The notes under the pieces: model-generated
Told to the model about the DNA's origin: nothing
Seen by the model: only the letters and a program-made list of their open reading frames with translations
The model's database searches: none
Translations under genes and position numbers: made by a program
NCBI RefSeq assembly: GCF_014839805.1
Contig: NC_051137.1
Span: forward strand, 8,421,170-8,485,169
Length of the DNA stretch: 64,000 nucleotides
From: Manduca sexta
Taxonomy: Eukaryota > Arthropoda > Insecta > Lepidoptera > Sphingidae
Reading direction: 5' to 3'
In this document: positions 12,125 to 23,371 of the stretch, one piece after another
How positions within the stretch are numbered: position 1 is the first letter of the stretch
Layout: every line of letters starts with the position of its first letter

Positions 12125-13012
12125 TCTCATCATCATTATCATCACTATCAGCCTATATGTTTCTCCACTGCTAAACATAGGCCTCCTCCAACATGCGAAA
12201 TTTTGCCCTGTGTTCAACCTATCGCATCTAGTTCTTGCCAGCGACTTTTTCCAGATCGTCACTCCACCTACCTGAAGGGCGTCCTACAATATGTTCGCCG
12301 AGCCGTGGTCTGCACTTAAGAACTCGTTTACACCATCGGTTATCGGTTCTTTGACGGATATGTCCTGCCCACTGCCACTTCATTTTTTTAATCCTGTGTG
12401 CTATGTCGGTGAGTTTTGTATCTCTGACAGATGACCTTGTTACGAAGTTTATCCTTCAGAGAAACACCGAGCATAGCACGTTCCATAGCTCGCTGAGCAA
12501 CCTTGACCTGATGAATCAGCCGTACTATGAGCGTACATGTCTCGGCACCGTGGACGCACTGGTTGGAAACCTATCTTTTTCAGACATTGCGGCAGAAGTG
12601 ACGAGAAAACCCGACGTAGTTTACCCAATGCGGCCCAGCCTAGCTGGATGCTCCTCTTAACCGTCTTCTCTAAGCTGTTTTTTCCTAATTGTAGACTCTG
12701 CCCAAAGTAAGTGTATTCGAAAACAATTTCGAGAAAGCCGGCCATTGACAACGATAGAACGATTATTGATCATATCTTTTGTCTTATGAAGATTCATTGT
12801 TAGACCTATTCGTTGCGAGGCCGATGCTAGGCTGTTCAGTATCTGTTGCAGCTTCTAAAGTGTTTCTGTCATCATCACTATGTCGTCTGCGAATCACAAA
12901 TGCGAGATGTAATCTCCATTTATGTTAATGCCCATACCTTTCCCGTCCAGAGTCTTGAACAAATCCTCCAGTGCGCTTCGGAATAGTTATCGGGACATGA
13001 CATTCTCTTATC
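12125..13012 (-). mobile_element. RTE-type LINE fragment, RT end to C-terminus
   Basis: The minus strand encodes, with several frame breaks, the last part of an RTE-clade reverse transcriptase. In order: LEDLFKTLDGKGMGINING; the catalytic FADD box at 12882-12893 (FADDIVMMTET); a GLTMNLHKTK-like block; then FGQSLQLGKNSLEKTV and IQLGWAALGKLRRVFSS (within 12449-12751). These are followed by blocks like RAMERAMLGVSLKDKLRNK, KWQWAGHI and EEAYVQQW. These blocks are characteristic of lepidopteran RTE elements. The 3' end lies next to a 'catcatcattatcatca' microsatellite (12124-12150), the usual RTE tail. The 5' part (endonuclease and N-terminal RT) is absent. It lies directly against the transposase remnant, so it probably inserted into it. 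Confidence 0.85.
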
Positions 13013-13021
13013 TCACCTCTC

Positions 13022-13640
13022 TGCGCAAAATTCTCAATTTCTTCTAATTCAATATCTGTGCTCTCAAAGATTTCAATATCACTGTCACTATCGGCCCTAT
13101 TATTTACTAGTTTATCAGTGTAATTGTCTACGTGGTGTTAAATGACTATTACTTAATACTATTTCCACTCTTCAGCCACGGTCATATTTACTTTTTCAAT
13201 CAATATTATTTTTACTGTAGCTAAATTCTTATCCACGTTTCTTCATATTATTACATAATATATTCATATTCCAAATTTTCATATGGATTAAAATCTGGTT
13301 GATAAGGTGGCAACAGGTTGCGCCCATGTTCGGCGAGTACCTTGTTCACAGTAAATTTTGTAAACCTTTGTGTTTCAGTACTGACCTCCTTTAATATATT
13401 TATCAAAGTTCTTTTTAAATTTCCAGTTGCATCTTTTCACTGGATCTTGTTCCTTTTTAAGAGATTTTTTTACATTTTCATCCTCATTTTTTTTAAATGT
13501 GCCGGATTCGGTTACAATGTATCTAAACATTATAGATTATTGCGAGTGACTAACCTTGTAAAGGATTCCCCCGTTTTTTATGGATGCCATAGTACTATTG
13601 AAAGTTGGGTTAGCGATTTTGATTAGAATAAAGAGAACTA
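13022..13640 (-). pseudogene. Decayed DDE transposase, C-terminal part
   Basis: On the minus strand the frame around 13300-13370 reads KVLAEHGRNLLPPYQPDFN then PYENLEYEYIM. This matches the 'HG-x-x-LRLPPYHPDLNPIE' block of IS630/Tc1-type (DDE_3-like) transposases and keeps the last catalytic Glu. Upstream is a 'YHS'-like and 'KTGESFTRLVTRNN' segment, where the second Asp region would be. Downstream comes an acidic tail (VNNRADSDSDIEIFESTDIE then LEEIE), again typical of this family. Stops and frame changes occur between the blocks, so it is not functional. The plus-strand frame at 13318-13626 is the opposite-strand shadow. The family call comes from motif reading, not alignment. Confidence 0.6.
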
Positions 13641-14422
13641 TCACTGACTACAGATATATTTTCGTAACGATTTCTCCAACAATCAATCAATGTGCAATAT
13701 TTATCGCTGGATACTGTATAACGATATAAAATACCCAAATTATGCTAATTTATTCGTAAATTAAATATTTATATGTTTATATCGCAGTATGATACTCTTA
13801 CAAATTTTACCCAAGGCCCTTTACTGTATGACATGGCCACGCAGATTTTTTTTTTTAACCGTGGATACCAACTACGCAGAATTCATGATATAAATAACAT
13901 ATTGCCTATGTTTTTTGAGTTAAAACACGTCGTAACGTGTTATTAATAACATGGAATGGTATTGAATTGCACACAATAATTATGTCTAACTCCTTTAATA
14001 AGACTTATTTGTAAGAAATAAAATGGGTTAACTCCCAAGCCAAGCAAGCCGTTGCCAAATTTTAGGCTTTTATGTATTAACACTATTCAAAAGAGAAAAT
14101 AAACATAGAAAAGCTAAAAACCGATAATCACCATTAATCAATGATATCACACACGAAATAAAATTGTAGTTCTTCTTCATATGGGAGTTATTATGCCGTA
14201 CCGCAAGAATGTGGACTGCACATTTGTCCACAAAATGGCGCCAAATATGGGAGTTAGCAAGTTTTACGCGGAACAATTTCACAACCAAGGAGTTGTCAGA
14301 TATTATTGAGGCTCGAAAAGTCACATTGTCGTGCATTAGAGCCAGTTGGTATGTTTAACAAATTTGTAGAGTTTTTCTCACTCTATCTGATGATATCAAA
14401 ACCTTATTTACGATAAAAATGG

Positions 14423-14451
14423 AGTTAGCAGGTCAGCACTCTTAGGCGACG
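14423..14451 (-). repeat. Right terminal inverted repeat of the DDE transposon
   Basis: Inverted partner of 11393-11421. The copy of GGAGTTAG at 14421 overlaps its inner edge. Confidence 0.7.
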
Positions 14452-15118
14452 TTAATTGTAGAATATTCACGCGTTTTCTTTTTAATAATTGCAGTTATTA
14501 AGACAGTGCTTTTATCGGGTAAAGATGTTAAAAGCAATCGTAAGTATTTAAACAAAGCTTTTTAAGACTTGATAAATATTATCTGTGAAATCCTTAATTA
14601 CCATGAAAGTGTCATTCATCGCTTTTAATATGCCCAAATACATTTCATATATTGCACTCATTAAAATAACACGTTTCTTTATTGGTGTGTTAATGCGATA
14701 ACTGTTTATACGGTGCACATAAGTTGGTGATCGTGAACGGAAGCTGATGCGTTGTATCTGTGCCATACGCAGTCGGTATTGTCAGCACGCAATGCGCACC
14801 GATAGGCGCCATACTCCTGTTTTAACGGAACTCTTATCTGCTGATGACTTGTTGTAATAAAGTTACAAGTAACCTTGCATTTCTGTAATAAAACGCACGA
14901 TGCCCCGAGCAGACTTACGAACAATTTAAAGCAAGGTTAACTGCGAGTTATACTGAATTCACAACATCATGTAATTTTTATGCGTCTCTATGAGGAGTGT
15001 TATTTCAATGTTCATGAATATTTGGCAGTGTTCAACAACATTGACGTAACATTTTGAATTAACAATCATAATATTTATTCGTCTGATTCATATCTACATA
15101 GACCCTATTATAAAATAT
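14452..15118. other. Unassigned DNA, mildly GC-rich centre
   Basis: The stretch 14700-14920 is richer in GC ('gcgcaccgataggcgccata' area) than the surroundings but has no exon-like open frame with splice sites. Two overlapping minus-strand frames (14548-14766, 14706-14924) are not convincing. Confidence 0.4.
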
Positions 15119-17068
15119 ATTGCTCCGTGGATGACTCGAGGGGTTCGGATGGCGATGAGACGAAGGGACCGGGCTTTTCGTCGATACAGGAAGGACCGCT
15201 CAGAGGAAAACTGGTGCCTTTTCAAAGCTTCAAGGAATCGGTGTAATCAGATGGTGCGCAACGCTAAACGCCGACATATTCTTAGCAATATATCTTTATC
15301 TTCTTCGGCCAGTATTTGGAGATTCCTTGGGACTCTAGGTATTGGCAAAGATAAGAACCTAGAATCCTTTGGGGCGACTATTGGTCTGGATGATTTAAAT
15401 CGTCATTTCTCATCCGCTACTCTGTTAGATCACCAAACCAGGCGTCGTACCATAGGTTTTTTAGCTGGTCTCCCAAGGCCTAATATTGACCCCTTTCAAT
15501 TTTCTCCAGTTTCGTTGGGTGAGATCAAAAGAGTAATCCTTTCCATTAAGTCCAATGCAATTGGTTGCGACAACATCAGTCGTCGTATGATAATCCCTAT
15601 CCTAGATCACCTACTCCCAGTCATTTCGCACATCATTAATGGCTCTCTCACCTCTGGCATATTCCCGTCTCTATGGCGTAAAGCCATTGTAATTCCCCTT
15701 CCCAAAACCTCTAACCCTTCACATGCGAAACATTTCCGTCCAATTTCCATTCTTCCTTTCCTCTCCAAAGTGCTTGAGGCCTGTGCACATAAACAGTTGT
15801 CAAGATTTGTGCACCAAAATGATCTGTTGTGTCCACTGCAATCCGGTTTCAGGTCTGGTCACAGCACTACCACAGCACTATTTAAAGTGACTGACGATAT
15901 TAGGGCGGGCATGGAGGATGCCAAGGTCACTGTGCTGGCTTTGGTTGATTTCTCGAACGCCTTTAATACCGTCAGTCACGACATCCTTCTAGCCATCCTC
16001 TCCCACTTCTTGATCTCTCCTTCGGCTCTGGATTGGTTTTCTTCTTATCTTCAGGGACGCCAGCAGTTGGTGCGACTTGGCGATGACTCGTCCGGCTGGT
16101 GTCATATCGAGTCTGGAGTCCCTCAAGGCGGCATTCTATCTTGTTTTCTATCTTTATTAACCTCTTAACTCAAGAACTTCAATGTGCCTTCCACCTGTAT
16201 GCCGATGACTTGCAAATATACTCTAGGGATGGAGTAGATTGTGTAGCCGCGGCTGTGGACAGGGTGAATAGGGACCTAGCCAAAATTAAGATCTGGTCTG
16301 ACAATTTCGGCTTATCTGTAAACCCTGCAAAATGCCAAGCAATTATTGTGGGTAGTCCAAGGATGATTTGCCGGTTGGATAGTACGACCATTCCGCCTGT
16401 TATATTCAACGGCAATATCATTCCTTGGAGCTCCAGTGTTGTAGATCTCGGTTTGCACATCGACTCCACCCTGAGCTGGAGACCCCAGGTAACATCTGTC
16501 TGCCAAAGTGTCACCGGTACTCTTCGGACTCTATACCGCCTGAAGAACTTCCTCCCGCTCAAGACCAGGACTACGCTCGTGCAAGCCTTAATTCTCCCTG
16601 TAATTGACTATGGTGATGTATGCTATTTTGATCTGAATGCAGACCAACTCAACAAACTGGACCGACTTCTAAATAACTGCATTCGATTCGTGTATAATCT
16701 CCGTAAATTTGATCACATTTCTTCCTACCGTCTTAATCTAAAATGGCTACCTATACGCCAGCGCCGTTCTTTGCGGGCACTAACCACTCTATTCTCTTTA
16801 CTTACCTCCCCTACTCCTCCCTACTTACTTATCCTCTAACTTCCAATACCTCTGTAATAGCCACGATAGGAATCTCCGCTCTTCTAGCAATCTTCTCCTT
16901 AAATGTCCATCTCATAGCTCTAACTTCACTCACTCTTCTTTCGCTATCCAATCTATTCTTCTATGGAATTCACTCCCCCTCGAAATTAGAGCGGCTACTT
17001 CTCGGCTTGCCTTCAAAAGGAGAGTACGGCAGCTTTTGTTAAAAGAAGCAGAAGAGTTGTCACTTTAA
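15119..17068 (+). pseudogene. LINE reverse transcriptase, two frame breaks
   Basis: Reverse transcriptase that would copy the element's RNA into DNA by target-primed reverse transcription in the nucleus. The first segment (ATG at 15131, open to 16168) carries the fingers block (FRPISILPFLSKVLEACAHK), the LLCPLQSGFRSGHST block, motif A with catalytic Asp in LVDFSNAFNTVSHD, and GVPQGG. Near 16140 the frame shifts; the second segment continues FSIFINLLTQEL and the catalytic LYADD at 16195-16209, then NPAKCQAIIVGS. Near 16830 the frame changes again, back to the original one, and ends KEAEELSL-stop at 17068. The two breaks compensate each other. Apart from these breaks and the missing 5' end, motifs look intact, so the copy is not ancient. 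Confidence 0.85.
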
Positions 17069-17345
17069 TTCTAAACTTTATATTATTTGCATATACAAGT
17101 ACATATTATATATTTATGTATTTATAATCTGTATTTTATGTATTTATAATATTACTTATATTATGTTTGTATTTAATATAGTTATACATTATAGTTACTT
17201 TTATGTATGTTTATGTATTATTACATATCCTTATGCACCTACCTTATTTATCTCTGCACCACCCTTAGGTTGACTGGGAGAGAATGCCTTTGGCATTAAG
17301 TCCGCCGATATACTTATTATGTATATAAAGTGCAAATAAAATATT
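15119..17345 (+). mobile_element. 5'-truncated CR1/L2-group LINE
   Basis: It starts at the linker before the reverse transcriptase (IAPWMTRG) and runs through the complete RT domain and C-terminal region to a stop at 17066-17068. An AT-rich 3' tail of about 280 bases follows, ending 'gtgcaaataaaatatttaac'. The apurinic endonuclease and ORF1 are missing, as usual for truncated retroposition. The C-terminal blocks (LDRLLNNCIRFVYNLRKFDH, LKWLPIRQRRSLRALTTLF, and FAIQSILLWNSLPLEIRAAT in the last frame) are of the CR1/L2/Daphne type. The exact clade is not certain. No target duplication was identified. Confidence 0.85.
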
Positions 17346-18711
17346 TAACTTTATAAAATGATCAATTCGAGATTTTTCGCAAATATTTTAAGTTAAATTA
17401 TAAACTGAGTTCGTTGTACCTATATACAATAAATTGTTAAATATGTGTGAGTTAAGATCGAATTGAAGAAACTCAATTAACTGTCGCCGCGTCGCTTAAA
17501 TTTTATCAACGATTTACATTACATTAATCTTACGAACAATTTAATCTGTCGAAGTTTCTTTGGGAAATTCCCGAAGATTGCCCGAGGGTATAACGTAGCT
17601 GAGTATATTTGCAGTAAATAATACATTAAAATCTTTTAACATCGGCAATTTTAGAGTAAAACATCTGTTACATATTGGAATAACCTTATGGGAATCAGGA
17701 TTAAGGTGTTAGTGTTTTTCTTTAATTTTAATGTTGTTAAAAATATGAGTTAATTTTGCACACAGTTTCTGGTTTACAATGAATTTATAAAATTATTATA
17801 ATGTACTTAACGAAATTATAGCAAATCGAGTTTTAATAATTAAGAAGGGTGTGGTATATTTGTGTGTATCTGCAGTTGGCTACAAAATAACGGCCTCGGC
17901 TAAACAATTTAAAAACTCCAAAATGCTTTTACATAGTATCTTCAAACGAAATATTCTTTTTGATTTATCTGAATTAAATTAACCCTTTGAAGTTTATTTT
18001 ACAAAATAAAAACCATTGTTGATAGGAAAGTAAAAGATTAAAGGCGATTTGAAATTTAAAAAATATTCAGTTCATACTTTTGGTCCTCTCTCCAGCTTTT
18101 TTGGTGTAGAAATGGGTTAATACCATTATTTTGAACCTGCGGACAATCGTCTCGGCAGTCTGTTCCACAACCATCTACTCTACCGCCGCTTGTAAAATCT
18201 TCGTAATATTGTATCGCAATTCTCTGATAAACATGTATGCTGCGATCAATAGCGATTGGTGCTCTCTGTAAGTACTGATTTGAGATACTTTACACAGATA
18301 GATTTTTTTTAATTATTCTATCTGTATTGCTAATAGCTAAACGGCAGCTTTTTAATCGGTCCAAACATGACCACGACTTGTCAAAAGTGTACGAGTACGA
18401 AGAAGAAGAAGTACTAGAAGGCCATCATTCCGACAAATAAATCTGTTATAATAAGAGTACAATACTAACAAAAACCTGGACCGACGTACTCGCAACACGT
18501 ATGGTACTTATTGTGAAACAAAATGTATAATGTATGTAATAGGGTTATTTACGTTACAACAGAGATTAACATCAGGCACATTGATGAAAATATAAATTTA
18601 TTCACGTGCGTCTGCTTTAAACCATTATTAATGTCATTGAAAGCCCTATTCCTAGAAAAAGAGAGCGCTAACCATACTTTTTTGAAGTTATCTAATCGAT
18701 ATTAATAATAC
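17346..18711. other. AT-rich DNA; one unclassified GC-richer block
   Basis: 18118-18290 is more GC-rich ('cggacaatcgtctcggcagt' area) and may be an old repeat, but I cannot place it. A short GAA run lies at 18401-18412. Nothing else is supported. Confidence 0.4.
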
Positions 18712-18905
18712 ATAGTACCTTTTGCTCGCGGCTTCGTCCTTGTGCAAGAGATTTCCGTAATAAATTTCCGATATATATTGTCCAGGGATAAAAAGCCTGT
18801 AATCCATACCAGGGTCTCAATCCCCATGTCAAATTTAATCGAAATCCTTTGAGTATATTTTGAGTTAATCGCGTTCAGACAGGCAGACAGATACGGAGGG
18901 GGACC
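18712..18905 (-). mobile_element. Helitron-like unit, partial
   Basis: Minus strand: begins near 'ctgtctgcctgtctgaacgc', passes 'catggggattgagaccctgg' and 'tttttatccctggac', and ends 'gaagccgcgagcaaaag'. The same order of blocks occurs at 40785, 46133 and 47875. It is non-coding. Confidence 0.5.
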
Positions 18906-19854
18906 AAGATTAATCGTTATATTTCAGTCAGTTTACATAAAACCGTAATCTACTATTAACCTAAACCTTCCTGAAGAATTGCACTATCTTTTAGTAAAAA
19001 CCGTACAAAAATACGTTCAGTAGATTTTATGAAAATAGATCAGATACAGACGAACAGCTTTTGGGGACTTTTTAAAAATATGTATGGATAGAAAGAAAAC
19101 TAAACATCATATTTCTACAATATGTTGTTTTTACCTTGGTTTTTTAATTTATTTTATAATATAGATATTGTTTAATTAATTTCATAATGAAAATGCCACT
19201 AAAATTGACAATTCCGAACATCTCTTCCAAAAATACAATTCATTTTAATTTGCAACTAACACTGTTAGATAAACATTATAATAATTAACATTTTATAAGT
19301 TTCAAATTAATTATTTCTTTAAAATAATCTTTTAAAGAAATTATTCGTAAATCTTTGCATAATATTCTGGTCCGTAACTCCACGTCGCCAAGTATGGAAT
19401 TACTCCAGGCTGTTTCTTCGGGAAGGGGGCTTAAAATGTAATTCATTTTATGGCTATTATGAATCTGGAATTATCTTATGTTTATGACAAATTGCGTAAT
19501 ATCCTCGCGCTTTCGTAACAACATAGATAACATTTATAATGGCTTTAGAGTAATCCTTACTCTTTGTATCACGCGCCAAACGCCAAAAATACCTAGTCAT
19601 ATTCATTTCTAGCTAACTACTAAATCTTAGTATTGTACTTCAGATATTACTCATACTTATTTTATTACGCTGCCAGAAAAGCTCATGATATGTTTTGTTT
19701 CAACACCTTTGATCATTTTGAATAAGGGGTACAACATTTTTACCATTAATAAATAATTGTATATGTAATGATAATATTTTTAGGAGCGAACCAATTATGT
19801 ATAATAATAAAATAAACTAACTATGATAATACAATTCACTAATAATATACTATA
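18906..19854. other. AT-rich DNA, nothing recognised
   Basis: No supported feature. Confidence 0.5.
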
Positions 19855-20085
19855 ATATAATATCAGCCCCGTATTATATACTGTCCCCCGTGGGCACGGG
19901 CTTCCTCTACTACTGAGAGGGATTAGGATTTAGTCAAGCACGCTGGCCTAGTGCGGATTGGTAAACTTCACACACACTCAAAATTTCTACAGGGAACTCC
20001 TCAGGTATACAGGTTTCCTCACGATGTTTTCCTTCACCGTTAAAGCGAGCGATAATTCACTAAGAATACACACATTTTTTTTTAT
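19855..20085 (-). repeat. tRNA-derived SINE, family A, head missing
   Basis: On the minus strand: 'aaggaaaacatcgtgaggaa', 'cctgtatacctgaggag', 'ccaatccgcactaggccagc', 'ctctcagtagtagaggaagc', 'ccgtgcccacgggggac', and the 3' end 'gggctgatattatattatag'. These are the body and tail of the family seen complete at 63200. The tRNA-like head is not present. Confidence 0.75.
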
Positions 20086-20896
20086 AAAGTAAAATAAAAT
20101 TTACTGCTCCTTATACATCTAAATATTTACTTAAAGAGCAAGTAAATTCTGTAGGGACGTATATAGAACCTAATTAGTATTTAATTAAATTTTACTGGGC
20201 AATAGGTAGGTTAGAAGCTTGTTGGCAAGTAGTATATGTACTTTTAATATTCTAGTACTGACCGGTCGGCTTTGTTTTAGTAGCTTTATTTTTGTAATGC
20301 TTTATTTTTTGGGTACGTATTGTTATAACATTTATTTTATTGAACTAACATTTTCATTTTGCCCGCTGCCGCCTAGCAGCTGTTCAGAATAATTATCATG
20401 TCGTTTTATTTCCTAACGTTTTATTTAATATATTTACGGCAAACGAGCCGGAATGTGCAAAGAATTAGGAATAATTTCACAAAAAAATTTAGGTTTCGAT
20501 AATTTCGTACAACCAAAATATTAATTGACATATGTATATTTAATAGTGTTGGTAGCAAATTAAAATGTTGTATAGTTTAAGAGCAGATGCTCGGAAACAA
20601 TAATTTTAGTGGCTTCGTCATTATCAAAAATATGAAACAACCAAAGTAAAAATAAAATATTGTAAGCTTCTAAAAATATATAGCGCACGATTTTGCTGAG
20701 AGTAGAGAAATGATTTATTACAAAGTATAATCATAGTATAAGAACGTGATACATCATCGGAAGACAAATAAGGCATAATAAACAAACCGGTAGAGGAAGA
20801 CTAGGTATTTTTAATGCTTTCTGGACAGATTGAAGACACATGAAGTATTATAAAGGTTATCCTGTACTATAAAGTCCATAGTAACTAATGTAAGTA
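20086..20896. other. AT-rich DNA, nothing recognised
   Basis: No supported feature. Confidence 0.5.
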
Positions 20897-21301
20897 TACA
20901 GGGTAATTTTGACATTGCGTTACTTAATGAAACCACATACTTATCTTCTTGACAATTAAACTTTGCAATAAGTTAGTGAGCCGTAGATGTAAAATAAAAA
21001 AGTGTAAGTTTCAAACAAAATAAATATTAATAAAAAGTAATTTTAATTTTCCGTACCCTAATGCCACTACTACTGCTTTAAGAGAATTCGTCGCAGCGGC
21101 AACATCATACTTTCCCTCAGAAATACACTCACGCACAAGTCATGTTCACATTAAATTACAAAATGATCAAAAAATCAGAACACTAAAACCAGGATTTTTG
21201 GTGAAAATATACGTTGCTCATAGTAAATTTTGGCACAATGTCAGCAAAGGGAAAGACGAGTATGTGGTTTCAATTAATAACAAAAATCAAAATGACCCTT
21301 A
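20897..21301 (+). mobile_element. MITE family B, long copy
   Basis: Long inverted ends of about 42 bp: left 'tacagggtaattttgacatt' continuing 'gcgttacttaatgaaaccac'; right the inverse of 'gtggtttcaattaataacaa' and 'aaatcaaaatgaccctta'. The shorter copy at 42927-43065 has the same ends and the same interior block after the left end ('cttatc..cttg...ttt.caataagtta'). Flanks 'taagta' and 'taaata' match at 5 of 6 bases and may be the target duplication. No coding capacity; superfamily unknown. Confidence 0.7.
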
Positions 21302-22427
21302 TAAATAAATACATGTGACTGTCCATTTTACATTATTTATCGCATAGATGGACGATACTTCAATCGCTTAAAATTAAACAAGCCACATAATCATAAATAA
21401 CATTTTCGGTTAACAGTGTGTAAAGAACTCGAATTGGGAAATTGGGTTCCTTGATAACTGAAGCAGAAAATGTATAAATAAATTTTCAAGCACTTTATAT
21501 GGCTTATAGAAATCTTATCGTTTATGCACTTAACATATGAAGTTGGCAAATACATTATATTGCGTATGTTAGTTCCTGTTAAGATGTTAATTAACAGGAA
21601 AAGTTTCCCCGAAATACACTACAATATCTTGGACACCGACCTCAAGGACAAACTTAACAAAGACAAAAATTAATTCCTTTGTCTGTCACCTTAAACTTGT
21701 ACATACTTCCGAATTAAATGCAAGTGCATTTTTATTTCGCACTTTTTGAAATAATCTAACGTATTATTTTATTAAATTTAATAACGAAACGAGTTAGCAA
21801 TCTTAGATTAGGTATAATGATATGCGTCACTTTACTCACGACTATATAAACGGAAGCAAAATCGCCTGAACCTGAATATTACAAAGCGTTGTGAAGCACT
21901 GCCTTCGTCATTGGATGTTAAATTAATGAATACAACTATGTTTATGCAATCAGATGTTATTTTTTCCATTTTATTTTCTCTGCATTTGATCTAGATCAAT
22001 AAGTATTAAGTGGATTGCATTATTAGTGATACCTCAAAAATCTTTGCCAGACGCTTATGAATTGTACAATACTCATATATTTTGTTTATATTCATATAGC
22101 TATACATTATTCATATCCATTAGGGCTCACAAATTACTAAACTCTACATAAATTTGGATAATAAAAGCGAATACAAGTTTTAAATTAAGGTCCTACAATT
22201 TTGTTGGGTTTTGTTAGCTAAGTTAAAAGAATCGTCACTGGAAAGAATGGTAATTGGATACATCTGGTACAATTGCACGCTATTGCTGACTTCTATTTTT
22301 AAATAATTTGTAGTAGGCAAATCCTTTAGAAAAATGTAAGACATTAAAATAGTCTCAAGCGAATTTTATTTTCTGTCCGAATTTTATCCAAATACATGTA
22401 ATTTGTTATTATGTACGTACTTATATC
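21302..22427. other. AT-rich DNA, nothing recognised
   Basis: No supported feature. Confidence 0.5.
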
Positions 22428-22585
22428 AGTAGTGAAAGAGGAAATTTTCCGCAAAGGCATCCGGCACAACGTATAGGTACTAACATTATGCTTAAATGCG
22501 GTCTGCATATCATTTTAATGATAATCTAATTCTACATAAAGAGAAGCCGGCAGGAATTGTATTATATTATGGACCCTTCGCCAAT
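22428..22585 (-). mobile_element. MITE family A, minus-strand copy
   Basis: Ends 'agtagtgaaagag' (22428) and 'acccttcgccaat' (to 22585). Internal blocks 'aattcctgccggc', 'gcagaccgcatttaagca' and 'gtacctata' match the copy at 6330 in the same order. Confidence 0.6.
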
Positions 22586-23018
22586 AATGTATCTAACATT
22601 CAATTGTACTTTTTCATGATTTTAATAATCAAATATGAATGCCTAGTACGTAGACGTAATATTTGAATATCTAAGATATGAAATGTAAGATTAAATTAGA
22701 ATGTAATTCTACGTTACTGAAAGACAACAAGCCACTGATACTATGTCTATAGTACCAGGTTTAACTTTGTGTGATGCAAGTATGTCAATTGTCTGTATTC
22801 AAGACAGAAATGGACTCGAGCGCAGTCAAAACTAAATTAAGATATTCACCAAACCATTGGAATTCAAAACAAGAGTTCAACTGGTTCGCTTGTGGTCAAA
22901 ATTAATTTTCCAGTGCAGCAAAGACAATGTTGGGATGAAGTTGTTATTTTGATAATATGGACATTTAAATTTTATTTATTTGTTTAATTATGTTAGTTTA
23001 TTTAAACATTTCTTATTA
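22586..23018. other. AT-rich DNA, nothing recognised
   Basis: No supported feature. Confidence 0.5.
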
Positions 23019-23278
23019 ACCCCCGTATTCATAGACATTTTTATCTAAGGACGGAGCACAGCTGTGCTAACAAGTCTGTTTTTCAGTGCTAACGGCATGG
23101 CAGCCTTCGCAGTGCGTAGACACAGGGCCGTTGTCGTTGGCTAATATTGTTGTATCTCAATATTAAGCAATCACAACGGCCCTATGTCTGTTCCTCAGTG
23201 CCGTTGGGCACTGAGAAACAGACTTGTTATCACAGTATTACTCTGTCCTTAAATAAAAAACGTCGATGAATAAGGTGG
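23019..23278. mobile_element. Palindromic (fold-back) MITE with TTA duplication
   Basis: The two halves are inverted copies. The left half reads 'cccccgtattcatagacatt', 'taaggacggagcacagctgt' and 'aacaagtctgtttttcagtg'. The right half, inverted, reads 'ccaccttattcatcgacgtt', 'taaggacagagtaatactgt' and 'aacaagtctgtttctcagtg'. TTA lies immediately outside both ends (23016-23018 and 23279-23281), as produced by PIF/Harbinger-type elements. The centre is a further hairpin. Length 260 bp, no open frame. The superfamily is inferred from the 3-bp duplication only. Confidence 0.65.
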
Positions 23279-23371
23279 TTAGTCTTTAGGTTATTTAAAA
23301 GGTTAACTACTAGATAATATTTCTGACATTCAGTCCCCGGTCATACATACGCTGCATTTTTTATTGCATTG

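Larger units (their letters stand above)
11393..14451 (-). mobile_element. DNA transposon with 29-bp inverted ends and a decayed DDE transposase
   Basis: Left end 11393-11421 and right end 14423-14451 are inverted repeats matching at 27 of 29 positions (core 'ctaagagtgctga'). Between them lie the remains of a minus-strand DDE transposase (about 13022-13640), a separate RTE LINE fragment (12125-13012), and repeated GGAGTTAG motifs near both ends. The exact motif occurs at 11587, 11639, 13986 (inverted), 14250 and 14421, with near-copies at 11416, 14028 and 14182. A clear target duplication is not visible; a TA is near each end, but not at equal distance. The element is dead: the transposase carries stops and frame breaks and has been interrupted. 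Superfamily is inferred as IS630/Tc1-related from the transposase C-terminus. Confidence 0.65.

Noticed and set aside
13318..13626. 102-codon plus-strand frame rich in Phe
   Set aside because: Shadow of the minus-strand transposase remnant.
16179..16562. 127-codon minus-strand frame
   Set aside because: It lies fully opposite the LINE reverse transcriptase and has no domain of its own.
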